DNA from: Falsiroseomonas sp050563535
Lineage (GTDB): Bacteria; Pseudomonadota; Alphaproteobacteria; Acetobacterales; Acetobacteraceae
Assembly: GCF_050563535.1 (NCBI RefSeq)
Contig: NZ_JBNXUO010000019.1
Location: forward strand, 29,543 to 93,542
Reading direction: 5' to 3'
Length of the DNA: 64,000 nucleotides
Shown one piece after another: positions 16,177 through 23,901 of this stretch. The notes beneath the pieces were generated by a model. The model saw nothing but the letters and a program-made list of their open reading frames with translations, did not search any database and was not told where the DNA came from. The position numbers and the translations under genes are program-made. Every line of letters begins with the position of its first letter. Positions within the stretch are counted from its first letter, which is position 1.

Positions 16177-17268
16177 TCAGCGCCCGAGATCGGGCGAGGG
16201 CCAGGTCCAGGGCGCCAGCCGCGTCACCGGGATGCGCGCCACCGCCAGGGTCCGGTCCTCCAGCGTGAACGGCACCTCCACCTCCGGCCCCGTGCCGTCG
16301 GCGGCGGGGCGGGAGAGCAGCGGCAGCACCGCCCGCGCGGTGCCGGCCGCGCGGCGGCCGACCAGCCCGGCCTCGGCCAGCGCATCCAGCGCCTCCGCCG
16401 CGCCGGCCAGCCGCAGCGTGCCCGCGCCCATCGGCTGCAGCGCGTCGTCGAGCGCGAGCGTCGCCGCCGCCTGCGCGCCGACCGGCCCCCACCGCAGGGC
16501 GAAGGAGCGCAACTCCAGCGTGCCGCCGCCGTCGCGCCACGCCTCCGCCCGCGTCACCGGCTGCCGCCCCGGCGGCACCGGGCCGGTGAGCGCGAGATCG
16601 GCGCCGAGCGAGGCGACCCGCCGCCCGAAGGCGAGTCCCGCCTGGCCGGCCGGCGCCGCGGGCAGGTCCACCCCCTCCAGCGCCACGCCGAGCGCGAGGG
16701 CGGGCTCGGCCTCGGTGGCGGAGCTTGAGCCCTCCACCGTCAGCCGCCCCGTCCGCACTTCCAGCGCGCCGCCGGGCGTGCCGACGCGCAGGCGTTCGGC
16801 CAGCACCTCCGCCTCCCGCGGAGGGGTGTCCTGCTCGAGCGGGAGGATCGCCACCAGGCTGTCGGCGACGAAGGGGAATTCCGCCTCGCCGAGGCGCAGC
16901 CGCTGCGGCCCGTGCAGTTCCACCCGCAGCCGGTCGAGCCGGGGCAGGGTGACGCGCAGCACCACTCCCTCCGACGTGTAGACGAGGCCCCCCGGCAGCG
17001 TCGCGCCGCCGCCCTGGATCCGCAGCGTGGCGAGGCTGAGCGTGGCCGAGAAGGGCCAGCCCCCGCGCAGGGGCGGGGCGTGCTCCACCCGCCAGCCCTG
17101 CGCCCGGCGCACCTGCGTCCAGGTGGCCAGCCCCTGTTCCAGCTGGGACGCCATGTAGCGCCACAGCGCCGCATGGGCCGCCGCCAGCACCACGACGGCC
17201 AGCAGCGCCCCGAGGGCGAGCCGGGGCCCGAGCGGGCGGCGCCGGCCTGGGGGCGTCTTCATGTCCAT
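16177..17268 (-). CDS. DUF2125 family protein, membrane-anchored periplasmic
   Basis: A 363-residue protein with one N-terminal helix (about 13-35) and a large extracytoplasmic beta-rich region. The GWRVEHAPPLRGGWPFSATL segment after the anchor and repeated LRL/VEL strands fit DUF2125, an alphaproteobacterial family of unknown function. The start at 17268 (MDMKTPPGRR) puts the basic residues directly before the helix; a longer open frame upstream would cross the divergent chaC promoter. No catalytic motif is visible. Confidence 0.8.
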   Translation of the reverse strand: MDMKTPPGRRRPLGPRLALGALLAVVVLAAAHAALWRYMASQLEQGLATWTQVRRAQGWRVEHAPPLRGGWPFSATLSLATLRIQGGGATLPGGLVYTSEGVVLRVTLPRLDRLRVELHGPQRLRLGEAEFPFVADSLVAILPLEQDTPPREAEVLAERLRVGTPGGALEVRTGRLTVEGSSSATEAEPALALGVALEGVDLPAAPAGQAGLAFGRRVASLGADLALTGPVPPGRQPVTRAEAWRDGGGTLELRSFALRWGPVGAQAAATLALDDALQPMGAGTLRLAGAAEALDALAEAGLVGRRAAGTARAVLPLLSRPAADGTGPEVEVPFTLEDRTLAVARIPVTRLAPWTWPSPDLGR

Positions 17269-17362
17269 GCTGGGGGCCTGTATAACCCGCCTCCTCATCG
17301 CCGTGCAGACGCCCTTCCCACATCGCGCCGCCCAGGACATCCCGCTCGCCCCGGACGGGAAC

Positions 17363-17893
17363 ATGTGGGTGTTCGGCTACGGCTCCCTCATCTGGCGGCC
17401 GGGCTTCGCCCATGCCGGCAGCCACGAGGCGCTGCTGCGCGGCTACCACCGCCGCTTCTGCCTGTGGTCCCACCGCTACCGCGGCACGCCGGAGGCGCCG
17501 GGCCTGGTGCTGGGGCTGGACCGCGGGGGCGCGTGCCGCGGCGTCGCCTTCCGCGTCCCCGGCAGCCATGCGGCGGAGGTGCTGCGCTACCTCGACGACC
17601 GCGAACTGCCGGATGGGGCGGAGCAGGTCTATCACCGCCGCCTGCTGCCGGTGCGGCTGCTGGGCGCGGGCACCGCGCGGATGGTGCCGGCGGTGGCCTA
17701 TGTGGCCAATCGCGGCTGCCGGCTCTACGCCCCCGCCCTCGCGCCCGAACAGGCGGCGGCGGCCATAGCACGCGGCGTCGGCCAGATGGGCGCGAACCGC
17801 GACTACCTGCTGAACACCGTCCGCCACCTGCGCGAGATGGGCGTGCGCGACGCGGGGCTGGACCGCATCGCGGCGCTGCTGCCGGCCGAATAG
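17363..17893 (+). CDS. chaC: ChaC-type gamma-glutamylcyclotransferase
   Basis: A 176-residue GGCT-fold enzyme expected to cleave glutathione to 5-oxoproline and Cys-Gly. The substrate-binding signature VFGYGSLIWRPGF opens the protein, and the probable catalytic acid is the Glu in YLDDRE. The C-terminal NRDYLLNTVRHLREMG is also typical. The ATG at 17363 is chosen because the conserved fold starts immediately there; an in-frame ATG at 17261 would add about 34 unconserved residues overlapping the divergent gene. Confidence 0.9.
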   Translation: MWVFGYGSLIWRPGFAHAGSHEALLRGYHRRFCLWSHRYRGTPEAPGLVLGLDRGGACRGVAFRVPGSHAAEVLRYLDDRELPDGAEQVYHRRLLPVRLLGAGTARMVPAVAYVANRGCRLYAPALAPEQAAAAIARGVGQMGANRDYLLNTVRHLREMGVRDAGLDRIAALLPAE

Positions 17894-17923
17894 CCGGCCG
17901 GCCCGCGGCGCCTGTCCCCGCCG

Positions 17924-18166
17924 CTGTCCACAGATGTCCCCCGCGCCGCCCCGCCACCCGCGGCGCCGTGCCGCGCCGGCCTGCCCGTGCAGGCGCCGCA
18001 GCGGGCGGTTTCGCGAATTCGCGGAAAATCAAGGGGTTGGTGGCAGGATGGCCTGTGGATATTGGTCCCCCGTCAACCATCGGGGCGGATGAATCGCGCC
18101 TTCTCAGGGGGTTGGCCGGCATCCCTTGCGTGGAGCGCGAAGCATCAGCCCACAGACTTGTCCACA
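17924..18166. other. Cluster of DnaA-box-like sites, an IHF-consensus site and a 12-bp palindrome
   Basis: Compared with the DnaA box TTATCCACA there is CTGTCCACA at 17924-17932 (7/9), ATATCCACA on the minus strand at 18054-18062 (8/9) and TTGTCCACA at 18158-18166 (8/9). Between them is AATCAAGGGGTTG (18027-18039), a perfect match to the IHF consensus WATCAANNNNTTR, the palindrome CGCGAATTCGCG (18012-18023) and a GAATC CcrM-type site (18091-18095). The gap separates two convergent genes, so no promoter is needed there. Replication function is only a hypothesis. Confidence 0.45.
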
Positions 18167-18891
18167 GGCGCCGAGCGGCCCGCCGGCTCGTCCAGCAGCG
18201 CCGCCGTCTCCGTCTCGATCGCCGTCTCCAGTGCGGTCAGCAGCGCGTCGCGCCGCAGCCCCGGCGGCAGCGGGGGCAGGGCGGAGATGCGGATGATGCC
18301 GGGATGCTTGTGGAAGCTGCGCCGGCCCCAGATGCGCCCGCTGTCGGTTGCCACCGGCACCACCGGCGCCGAGGTGCCGGCCGCGATGGCGACCACGCCG
18401 GGCTGGTAGGGCACGCGTTCCCCCGGCGCGGTGCGCGTGCCCTCGGGGAAGATCACCACCTGCCGCCCCGCTGCCACCGCGGCGACGGCCTGGCGCAACA
18501 TGGCGCGCAGCGCCGGCCCGCCACCCTCGCGGTCCACCGGGATCATCCCCGCCTTGCGGACATGCCAGCCATAGAGCGGGATGCGGAGCAGTTCCTTCTT
18601 CATCACATAGGCCGGGTCGGGCAGCAGGCCGAGCCAGACGATGGTGTCGAAGGCCGACTGGTGCTTGGCCGCCACCACGCAGCCGCCGGCCGGGATGTGG
18701 TGCATCCCGCGCAGTTCCACCCGCACGCCGCAGACCACCCGCAGCAACACGACCACCAGCCGCGACCAGAGCCGCACGGTCGCCAGCATCGCGCCCCGCG
18801 GCGCGGCGAGCAGCGGCACCGCCAGCACCGCGACCGCGGCGGTGAGGGCGAAGAACAGCAGGTTGAAGATGAGGGAGCGGAGCGTGGTCAT
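18145..18891 (-). CDS. plsC: 1-acyl-sn-glycerol-3-phosphate acyltransferase
   Basis: Makes phosphatidic acid from lysophosphatidic acid at the inner membrane. The 248-residue protein has an N-terminal membrane helix, the catalytic H-x4-D motif in AAKHQSAFDT (K replaces the usual N before H) and the glycerol-phosphate-binding FPEGTRT motif. Its ATG overlaps the stop of the DUF218 gene (ATGA), and it is the last gene of an ftsE-ftsX-DUF218-plsC unit. A DnaA-box-like sequence lies in its last codons. Confidence 0.94.
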   Translation of the reverse strand: MTTLRSLIFNLLFFALTAAVAVLAVPLLAAPRGAMLATVRLWSRLVVVLLRVVCGVRVELRGMHHIPAGGCVVAAKHQSAFDTIVWLGLLPDPAYVMKKELLRIPLYGWHVRKAGMIPVDREGGGPALRAMLRQAVAAVAAGRQVVIFPEGTRTAPGERVPYQPGVVAIAAGTSAPVVPVATDSGRIWGRRSFHKHPGIIRISALPPLPPGLRRDALLTALETAIETETAALLDEPAGRSAPVDKSVG

Positions 18892-19496
18892 CGGCGGGCG
18901 GGGTCCCTTGCCGGGACCAGGGCGCTGAGCCCGGCCGCGGCGGCCAGATACTTGAGGTATTCCATCGGCAGCAGCGTCCAGGCGCGCCGCGGCGGGATGC
19001 TGCCGTCGCGCAGCGCGGCGGGCTGCACGGGATGCGGCACCAGCACCAGCCCCGGCGCCGCGCGCCCGATCTCGAGCAGCGCGCGCGGCATGTGGTAGCC
19101 CGCCGTCACCACCCGCAGCGAGGCGGTGCCATGCGCGCGGGCGAAGGCCGCGGCTTCCGCCGCGTTGCCGGTGGTGGTCGCCGCGGCATGGCCGAGCGCG
19201 ACGCGGCCGCCGAGCGCCACCGGGTCGCGCCCATGCGCGCGCGCCAGTTCGGCGGGGGTCAGCCCGCGCGCCGCGCCGGAGACGAGCAGCCGCGGCGCGA
19301 GGCCGGCCTCCAGCAGGCGCAGCCCGGTCTCGACCCGCTCCGCCCCGCCGGTCAGCACCACGATGGCATCGGTGCGCCGCGCCGGCTCGGCCGGCGTGCC
19401 GGCTGCTTCATCCAGGAACCAGGCGAAGCCGCCACCGAGGGCGAGCAGCAGCGCCAGCGGCAGCGCCGCCAGGCGCAGGGCGCGGCGGGGCGTCAC
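18888..19496 (-). CDS. DUF218/YdcF-like membrane-anchored protein
   Basis: A 202-residue protein with an N-terminal helix (about 8-25) and a DUF218 (YdcF/SanA/ElyC) domain: DAIVVLTGGAERVETGLRLL, LLVSGAARG, TTTGNAAEAAAFAR and TAGYHMPRALLE are the family blocks. ElyC and SanA members act in envelope or peptidoglycan-precursor homeostasis; the substrate here is unknown. The GTG start at 19496 shares bases with the ftsX stop (GTGA). The gene is coupled to ftsX and plsC. Confidence 0.88.
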   Translation of the reverse strand: MTPRRALRLAALPLALLLALGGGFAWFLDEAAGTPAEPARRTDAIVVLTGGAERVETGLRLLEAGLAPRLLVSGAARGLTPAELARAHGRDPVALGGRVALGHAAATTTGNAAEAAAFARAHGTASLRVVTAGYHMPRALLEIGRAAPGLVLVPHPVQPAALRDGSIPPRRAWTLLPMEYLKYLAAAAGLSALVPARDPARR

Positions 19497-20365
19497 GGAA
19501 GCCGGTGCAGCCAGCGCCGGACGGTGGCCTGCGCCGTCGCCCAGCCCACCAGGAAGGCCGTCGGCGGCAGCGCCACCAGCCCCGGCCAGGGCAGGCGGGA
19601 GAGGCTGTCCATCGTGCCGGTGGCCGCCGCGGCGCCAAGCCACGGCCCCGCTAGGTCGGCCAGCAACGCCAGCGCCGGCACCGCGGCGAGGGTGCCGAGC
19701 AGTGCGCCCCCGGCCGCCAGCAGGCCGAGCCGCGTGGCGAAGCGCCCGGCGATGTCGCCATCCCGCGCGCCGAGGCCGTGCAGCACCTCGATCGCGTCGC
19801 GCCGCGCGGCAAGCCCGGCGCGCGTCGCCACCGCGACCACGGCTGCGGCGACCAGCGCCACCAGCAGCAGCACCGCCAGCGCCAGGCCCTGCAGGCTGCG
19901 CGCCAGCGCGGCCAGCCGCTGCACCCAGAGGCCATGCGCCTCCACCAGCGCGCCGGGGATGGCGGTCGCCAGCCGGTCGCCGATCAGCACGGGGTCGGCC
20001 CGCGCATCGCGCAGCCGCACCTCCACCACGCCGGGGACGGGCAGGGCGGGGTTGCCGCCGAGCCAGGGGCGCAGCAGTTCCTCCAGCCGGTCCGCATCCA
20101 TGGCGCGGGCCTCCGCCACCTCGGGCATGGCGCGCAGCGCGGCGACGGCGCGGTCCAGCCGCGCCGCATCGGCATTCGGCACCTGCACCGTCACCGCGGC
20201 CGCCGCGCCGCGCTGCCAGCGTTCCGCCAGCGCCGCCGCCCCCTGCGCGCCGGCCAGCGCCAGCGCGGCCAGCAGCGCCATGGCGGCGACCAGCCCCGGC
20301 AGCAGCCAGCCCGACAGCGCGCGGCGAAGGCCGAGCGGATCGCGCGAGTAGCGTCGCCGGGCCAT
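19493..20365 (-). CDS. ftsX: Cell-division protein FtsX
   Basis: Permease-like partner of FtsE; the complex activates peptidoglycan hydrolases at the septum. The 290-residue protein has a short cytoplasmic N-terminus, a first helix (about 20-45), a periplasmic domain with the FtsX extracellular fold (VQVPNADAARLDRAV ... MPEVAEA) and three C-terminal helices. The TRAGLAARRDAIEVLHGLGA segment is the conserved cytoplasmic loop. It begins 54 bp after ftsE and its stop overlaps the next gene. Confidence 0.93.
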   Translation of the reverse strand: MARRRYSRDPLGLRRALSGWLLPGLVAAMALLAALALAGAQGAAALAERWQRGAAAAVTVQVPNADAARLDRAVAALRAMPEVAEARAMDADRLEELLRPWLGGNPALPVPGVVEVRLRDARADPVLIGDRLATAIPGALVEAHGLWVQRLAALARSLQGLALAVLLLVALVAAAVVAVATRAGLAARRDAIEVLHGLGARDGDIAGRFATRLGLLAAGGALLGTLAAVPALALLADLAGPWLGAAAATGTMDSLSRLPWPGLVALPPTAFLVGWATAQATVRRWLHRLP

Positions 20366-20419
20366 CAGCCCGGCCCGCCCGCCGCGACGCGGCGGCGCGC
20401 ATCGCGGACCGGCGCCGGC

Positions 20420-21145
20420 TCAGGCAAGGTCGTCCTCCAGCCCGGCATGCAGGCCCCGCGCATCGTCGGGGTCGTGCAGCCGGCCGTCCTGCAGCATCAG
20501 CGCGGGCGCGGGGAAACGCGCCACCAGGTCCTCGTCATGGGTGGCCACCACCACCGTCGCGCCCAGCCGGTTCATCTCCTTCAGCAGCGCCAGCAGCCGG
20601 CGCGCCTGGCGGCTGTCGAGGTTGCCGGTCGGCTCGTCGGCCACCACCAGGGCGGGGCGGTGCACCACCGCGCGCGCGATCGCCACGCGCTGCTGCTCGC
20701 CGCCCGAGAGTTCGGGCGGCAGCGACGCCGCCTTCCCGTCGAGCCCGACCCATTTCAGGATCTCCGTCACGTCGGCGCGCAGCTGCGCCTCCGGCCGGCC
20801 AGCCAGGCGCAGGGGAAGCGCCACGTTGTCGAAGGCGGAGAGGTAGGGCAGCAGCCGAAAGTCCTGGAACACCACGCCGACCCGCCGCCGGATGGGCGCG
20901 AGCGCGGCGCGCGGCGCGCGGGAGGAGCGGAGGCCCAGCACCTCCACCTCGCCGCGCGTCGGCCGCAGCGCCAGGTGCATCAGGCGCAGCACCGAGGATT
21001 TGCCCGCCCCGGAGGGGCCGAGCAGCCAGGTGAAGGACCCCGGGGGCAGGGCGAAGGTCACGTCGACGAGCGCTTCCGGCCCCCAGCTTCCGGTATGCGG
21101 CCCGCCGCCGGGATAGCGGAGGCCGACCGCCTCGAAACGCACCAT
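20420..21145 (-). CDS. ftsE: Cell-division ATP-binding protein FtsE
   Basis: ABC ATPase (241 residues) driving FtsX. Walker A GPSGAGKSS, Q-loop FQDFRLL, signature LSGGEQQRV, Walker B ALVVADEPTGNLD and the switch His in THDEDL are all present. The start is the ATG before VRFEAVGLRYP; the frame stays open upstream without conserved sequence. First gene of the ftsEX-DUF218-plsC unit and divergent from the zinc-ribbon gene. Confidence 0.94.
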   Translation of the reverse strand: MVRFEAVGLRYPGGGPHTGSWGPEALVDVTFALPPGSFTWLLGPSGAGKSSVLRLMHLALRPTRGEVEVLGLRSSRAPRAALAPIRRRVGVVFQDFRLLPYLSAFDNVALPLRLAGRPEAQLRADVTEILKWVGLDGKAASLPPELSGGEQQRVAIARAVVHRPALVVADEPTGNLDSRQARRLLALLKEMNRLGATVVVATHDEDLVARFPAPALMLQDGRLHDPDDARGLHAGLEDDLA

Positions 21146-21273
21146 GGGCGCTGTCTGCCACGGCGGGCGGCGCCGCGCCATCGGGGGGCGCTGCGGCGCC
21201 CGGCCGCTGTCGCGGCTGTGCGCGGGCTGCGCCCTGGACGGGGCGGGGCCGGCGCGGCCACATTGGCGGTGCA

Positions 21274-21744
21274 ATGAGAATCGCCTGCCCCGGCTGCGCC
21301 GCCGAATACGAGGTGCCGGACACCCTGCTGGCCTCCGGCCCGCGGATGCTGCGCTGCGCGCGCTGCGGCCAGTCCTTCGAGGCCGGGCTGCCCCGCGCAC
21401 CGGACGCCGCCCCCGCCCCGCCCGCCGGCGCGGCACCTGCCGCCGAAACCCCGCCATCCGGGCCGGCGCCGCCCGAGCCGGCGCCCACCCCGCCCGCGAC
21501 CGTGGAGGCCGAGGCGGCGCGGCCGCCGCCCTCGCGCGGGTTGCGCGAACACCATCCCATCCACCCGCCCCTGCCGCAGCGGGAGGAGCGGGCGGAGCCG
21601 AGCCCGAAGGTCGCGCTGGTCGGCTGGGCCGTCTCGCTCGCCGTGCTGGCGGCGGCGATCTGGGGGGCGGTCGCCTTCCGCGCCGAGATCGCGACCGCCT
21701 GGCCGCCGGCGGCGCGGCTGTTCCTGGCGCTGGGCCTGGGCTGA
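21274..21744 (+). CDS. Zinc-ribbon (MJ0042-type) single-pass membrane protein
   Basis: A 156-residue protein whose N-terminal zinc ribbon has C5-x2-C8 and C28-x2-C31 (CPGCAAEYEVP ... LRCARCGQSF). A Pro/Ala-rich linker follows, then one helix around 112-134. This architecture is common in alphaproteobacteria and its function is unknown. It diverges from ftsE across 128 bp, a frequent arrangement, which suggests an envelope or division role without proving it. Confidence 0.85.
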   Translation: MRIACPGCAAEYEVPDTLLASGPRMLRCARCGQSFEAGLPRAPDAAPAPPAGAAPAAETPPSGPAPPEPAPTPPATVEAEAARPPPSRGLREHHPIHPPLPQREERAEPSPKVALVGWAVSLAVLAAAIWGAVAFRAEIATAWPPAARLFLALGLG

Positions 21745-21774
21745 GCGCCGCCGTCCCGCCCGCGCCACGGCGCG

Positions 21775-22722
21775 TCAGGGCCGCGGCGGCATCCCCGCCA
21801 GGGCCCGCCGCGCCTCCGCCGCATCGGCGGCGATCGCGGCCTTCAGCGCGTCCAGCCCGTCGAACCGCGCATCCGGCCGCAGGAAGGCGTGCAGCCGCAC
21901 CGCGATCTGCTGGCCGTAGAGGTCGCCCGACCAGTCGAACAGATGCACTTCCAGCCGCGTCACCGGGTCGCCGCCCAGCGTCGGCCGGCGGCCGACATTG
22001 GCAACCCCCGGCACCACGGACCCGTCCGCCAGCCGCACCGTGACGGCGTAGACCCCGCGCGCCGGCTCCAGCTGGCGGCCGAGCAGGATGTTGGCCGTCG
22101 GCCAGCCGAGCTCGCGGCCCAGCCGGTCGCCGTGGAAGACCTCGCCATGCAGGTCCCAGTCGCGGCCGAGCTTGGCGGCGGCGCGCCCAGGGTAGCCGTC
22201 CTGCAGCACGCGGCGGATGCTGGTGGAGGAGATCGGCCCCTCCTCGTCCACCACGGGCGGCACGATGGTCAGGCCGATGCCGCGCGCCTCCGCCTCACGC
22301 GTCAGGAAGGGGACATCGCCGCCGCGGCGGTGGCCGAAGGCGAAATCCGCCCCGCAGGCCAGGTGGCGCGCGCCGATGCCCCGGTGCAGCACCTCCTCCA
22401 CGAAGGTCTCGGCCGGCATCGCGGCGAGCGCGGCGTCGAAGGGGATGGCGTAGACCACCGCCACGTTCAGCGCGCCGAGCGCGGCGGCCTTGGCGGGCAG
22501 CAGGGTCAGGCGGAAGGGCGGGTCCTCGGGGCGGAAATGCTCCCTCGGATGCGGCTCGAAGGTCAGGGCGGCGAGCGTCAGGTCGGGCCGCGCCGCATGC
22601 GCCGCGCGCAGCACCGCGGCGTGGCCGAGATGCACGCCGTCGAAATTGCCGAGCGCGACGGTGGCGCCGCGCAGCGCCGGCGCCAGGTCGCGCCAGTCCT
22701 GGACGATGGCCGGCGTCATCAC
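21775..22722 (-). CDS. ribF: Bifunctional riboflavin kinase/FAD synthetase
   Basis: Converts riboflavin to FMN and then FAD. The 315-residue protein has an N-terminal nucleotidyltransferase domain (ALGNFDGVHLGHAAVL, and SSTSIRRVLQDG near its end) and a C-terminal flavokinase domain (GWPTANI, GVYAVTV, PGVANVGRRPT, FDWSGDLYGQ). Its ATG overlaps the LOG-family stop (ATGA), so ribF, the LOG gene and the MaoC gene form one unit. A second ATG immediately follows the first. Confidence 0.96.
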   Translation of the reverse strand: MMTPAIVQDWRDLAPALRGATVALGNFDGVHLGHAAVLRAAHAARPDLTLAALTFEPHPREHFRPEDPPFRLTLLPAKAAALGALNVAVVYAIPFDAALAAMPAETFVEEVLHRGIGARHLACGADFAFGHRRGGDVPFLTREAEARGIGLTIVPPVVDEEGPISSTSIRRVLQDGYPGRAAAKLGRDWDLHGEVFHGDRLGRELGWPTANILLGRQLEPARGVYAVTVRLADGSVVPGVANVGRRPTLGGDPVTRLEVHLFDWSGDLYGQQIAVRLHAFLRPDARFDGLDALKAAIAADAAEARRALAGMPPRP

Positions 22723-23312
22723 ACCTGCTCGGGGCGCAGCCAGACCTGGGTGCCGGGCGGGGGCGCGAAGGCGGCGAGCAGGTCGATCGCCTCCGCCACC
22801 GTCGCCGCGCGCATCGCCAGCGGGCGCTGCGCGGGGCGGATGAAGCCTTCCTCCACCATCCGGTCGAGCGCGCCGAGGAAGGGGCCCCAGTAGCCCTCGA
22901 CATCCACGAAGACGACGCCCTTCGCCTGGATGCCGAGCTGCGCCCAGGTCAGCGCCTCCACCGCCTCCTCCAGCGTGCCGAAGCCGCCGGGCAGGACGAT
23001 GAAGCCGTCCGACAGGTTGGCCATCATCGCCTTGCGCTCATGCATCGTGTCGACGACATGCATCTCCACGCCGCCGCCATGCCCGACTTCCCGCTTCAGC
23101 AGGCCGTGGGGGATCACGCCGATCACCTCCGCCCCGGCTTCGAGCGCCGTGTCGGCGGCGATGCCCATCAGCCCGACCGCGCCGCCGCCATAGACCAGTC
23201 CGATGCCGCGCCGCGCCACTTCCCGCCCGAGCTCGCGCGCGGCCTCGGCATAGGCAGGGCGGGCGCCGGGGGCGGAGCCGCAGAAGACGCAGACGCGGCC
23301 GAGCGTCCTCAC
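22719..23312 (-). CDS. LOG-family (TIGR00730) nucleotide 5'-monophosphate phosphoribohydrolase
   Basis: A 197-residue Rossmann-fold protein with the LOG hallmarks: VCVFCGS at the N-terminus, LVYGGGAVGLMG, MHERKAMM and the PGGFGTLEE active-site motif. Family members release free bases from cytokinin-type or other nucleoside monophosphates. The GTG start at 23312 overlaps the preceding MaoC stop (GTGA) and puts the conserved strand right at the N-terminus. Confidence 0.92.
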   Translation of the reverse strand: MRTLGRVCVFCGSAPGARPAYAEAARELGREVARRGIGLVYGGGAVGLMGIAADTALEAGAEVIGVIPHGLLKREVGHGGGVEMHVVDTMHERKAMMANLSDGFIVLPGGFGTLEEAVEALTWAQLGIQAKGVVFVDVEGYWGPFLGALDRMVEEGFIRPAQRPLAMRAATVAEAIDLLAAFAPPPGTQVWLRPEQV

Positions 23313-23770
23313 TCCGCCGCCTCCGCCGGGACGGTGCGGGCGGCGAGCGCCGCGCGGGAGGGGACGGCGACCAGCGCCTCGCCCTCCAGCACCGGCTCGC
23401 CCTTCACGCAGCAGACGGTGCGCAGCGTCGCGCGGTGCTTCTCCGCGTTCAGCGCGGTGATCTCGACCGTCGCGGTCACCGTGTCGCCGATGCGGACCGG
23501 CTTCCGGAAGCGCAGCGACTGCGACATGTAGATGGTGCCCGGCCCGGGCAGCTGCGTGCCCATCACCTTGGTGATCAGCCCCGCGGCCAGCATCCCGTGG
23601 GCGATGCGTTCCCCGAAAATGGAGCCCTTGGCGTATTCCTCGTTCAGGTGCATCGGGTTGGTGTCGCCGGTCACCGCGGCGAACAGCACGATGTCGGCTT
23701 CCGTGATGGTCTTGCCGAAGGAGGCCTTCTGGCCGACGGACAGGTCCTCGAAGAAGCAGCCCTCGGACAT
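23309..23770 (-). CDS. MaoC-like (R)-specific enoyl-CoA hydratase
   Basis: A 153-residue single hot-dog protein. The hydratase motif D-x4-H is in AVTGDTNPMHLNEEYA, followed by FGERIAHGML. PhaJ-type members hydrate crotonyl-CoA to (R)-3-hydroxyacyl-CoA, often for polyhydroxyalkanoate synthesis; the substrate here is unknown. The ATG at 23770 is preferred because AGGGG lies 8-12 bases upstream; an earlier in-frame start at 23797 adds only MPHRSRGSR. Confidence 0.9.
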   Translation of the reverse strand: MSEGCFFEDLSVGQKASFGKTITEADIVLFAAVTGDTNPMHLNEEYAKGSIFGERIAHGMLAAGLITKVMGTQLPGPGTIYMSQSLRFRKPVRIGDTVTATVEITALNAEKHRATLRTVCCVKGEPVLEGEALVAVPSRAALAARTVPAEAAE

Positions 23771-23901
23771 GCGGGAACCCCTGCTGCGATGCGGCAAACC
23801 CTTCCGTTAGCCGCGCGGCGCCGGGCGGGCAAGGGGCGGCATGGACAAGGCCCCGCGGGCTTGCGAGAAGGCCGGCCTTCGCAGCCCCGGACCCCTGCCG
23901 C

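Noticed and set aside
18001..18144. Claiming the chaC/plsC gap as the established chromosomal origin
   Set aside because: Motifs are suggestive, but neighbours are not those of known alphaproteobacterial origins and no skew or coverage data are available. Kept as a hypothesis only.
23867..23880. GAAGGCCGGCCTTC palindrome before the M20 gene
   Set aside because: A perfect 14-bp palindrome, but GC-rich spacers here produce many; there is no second copy or nearby regulator to support an operator.
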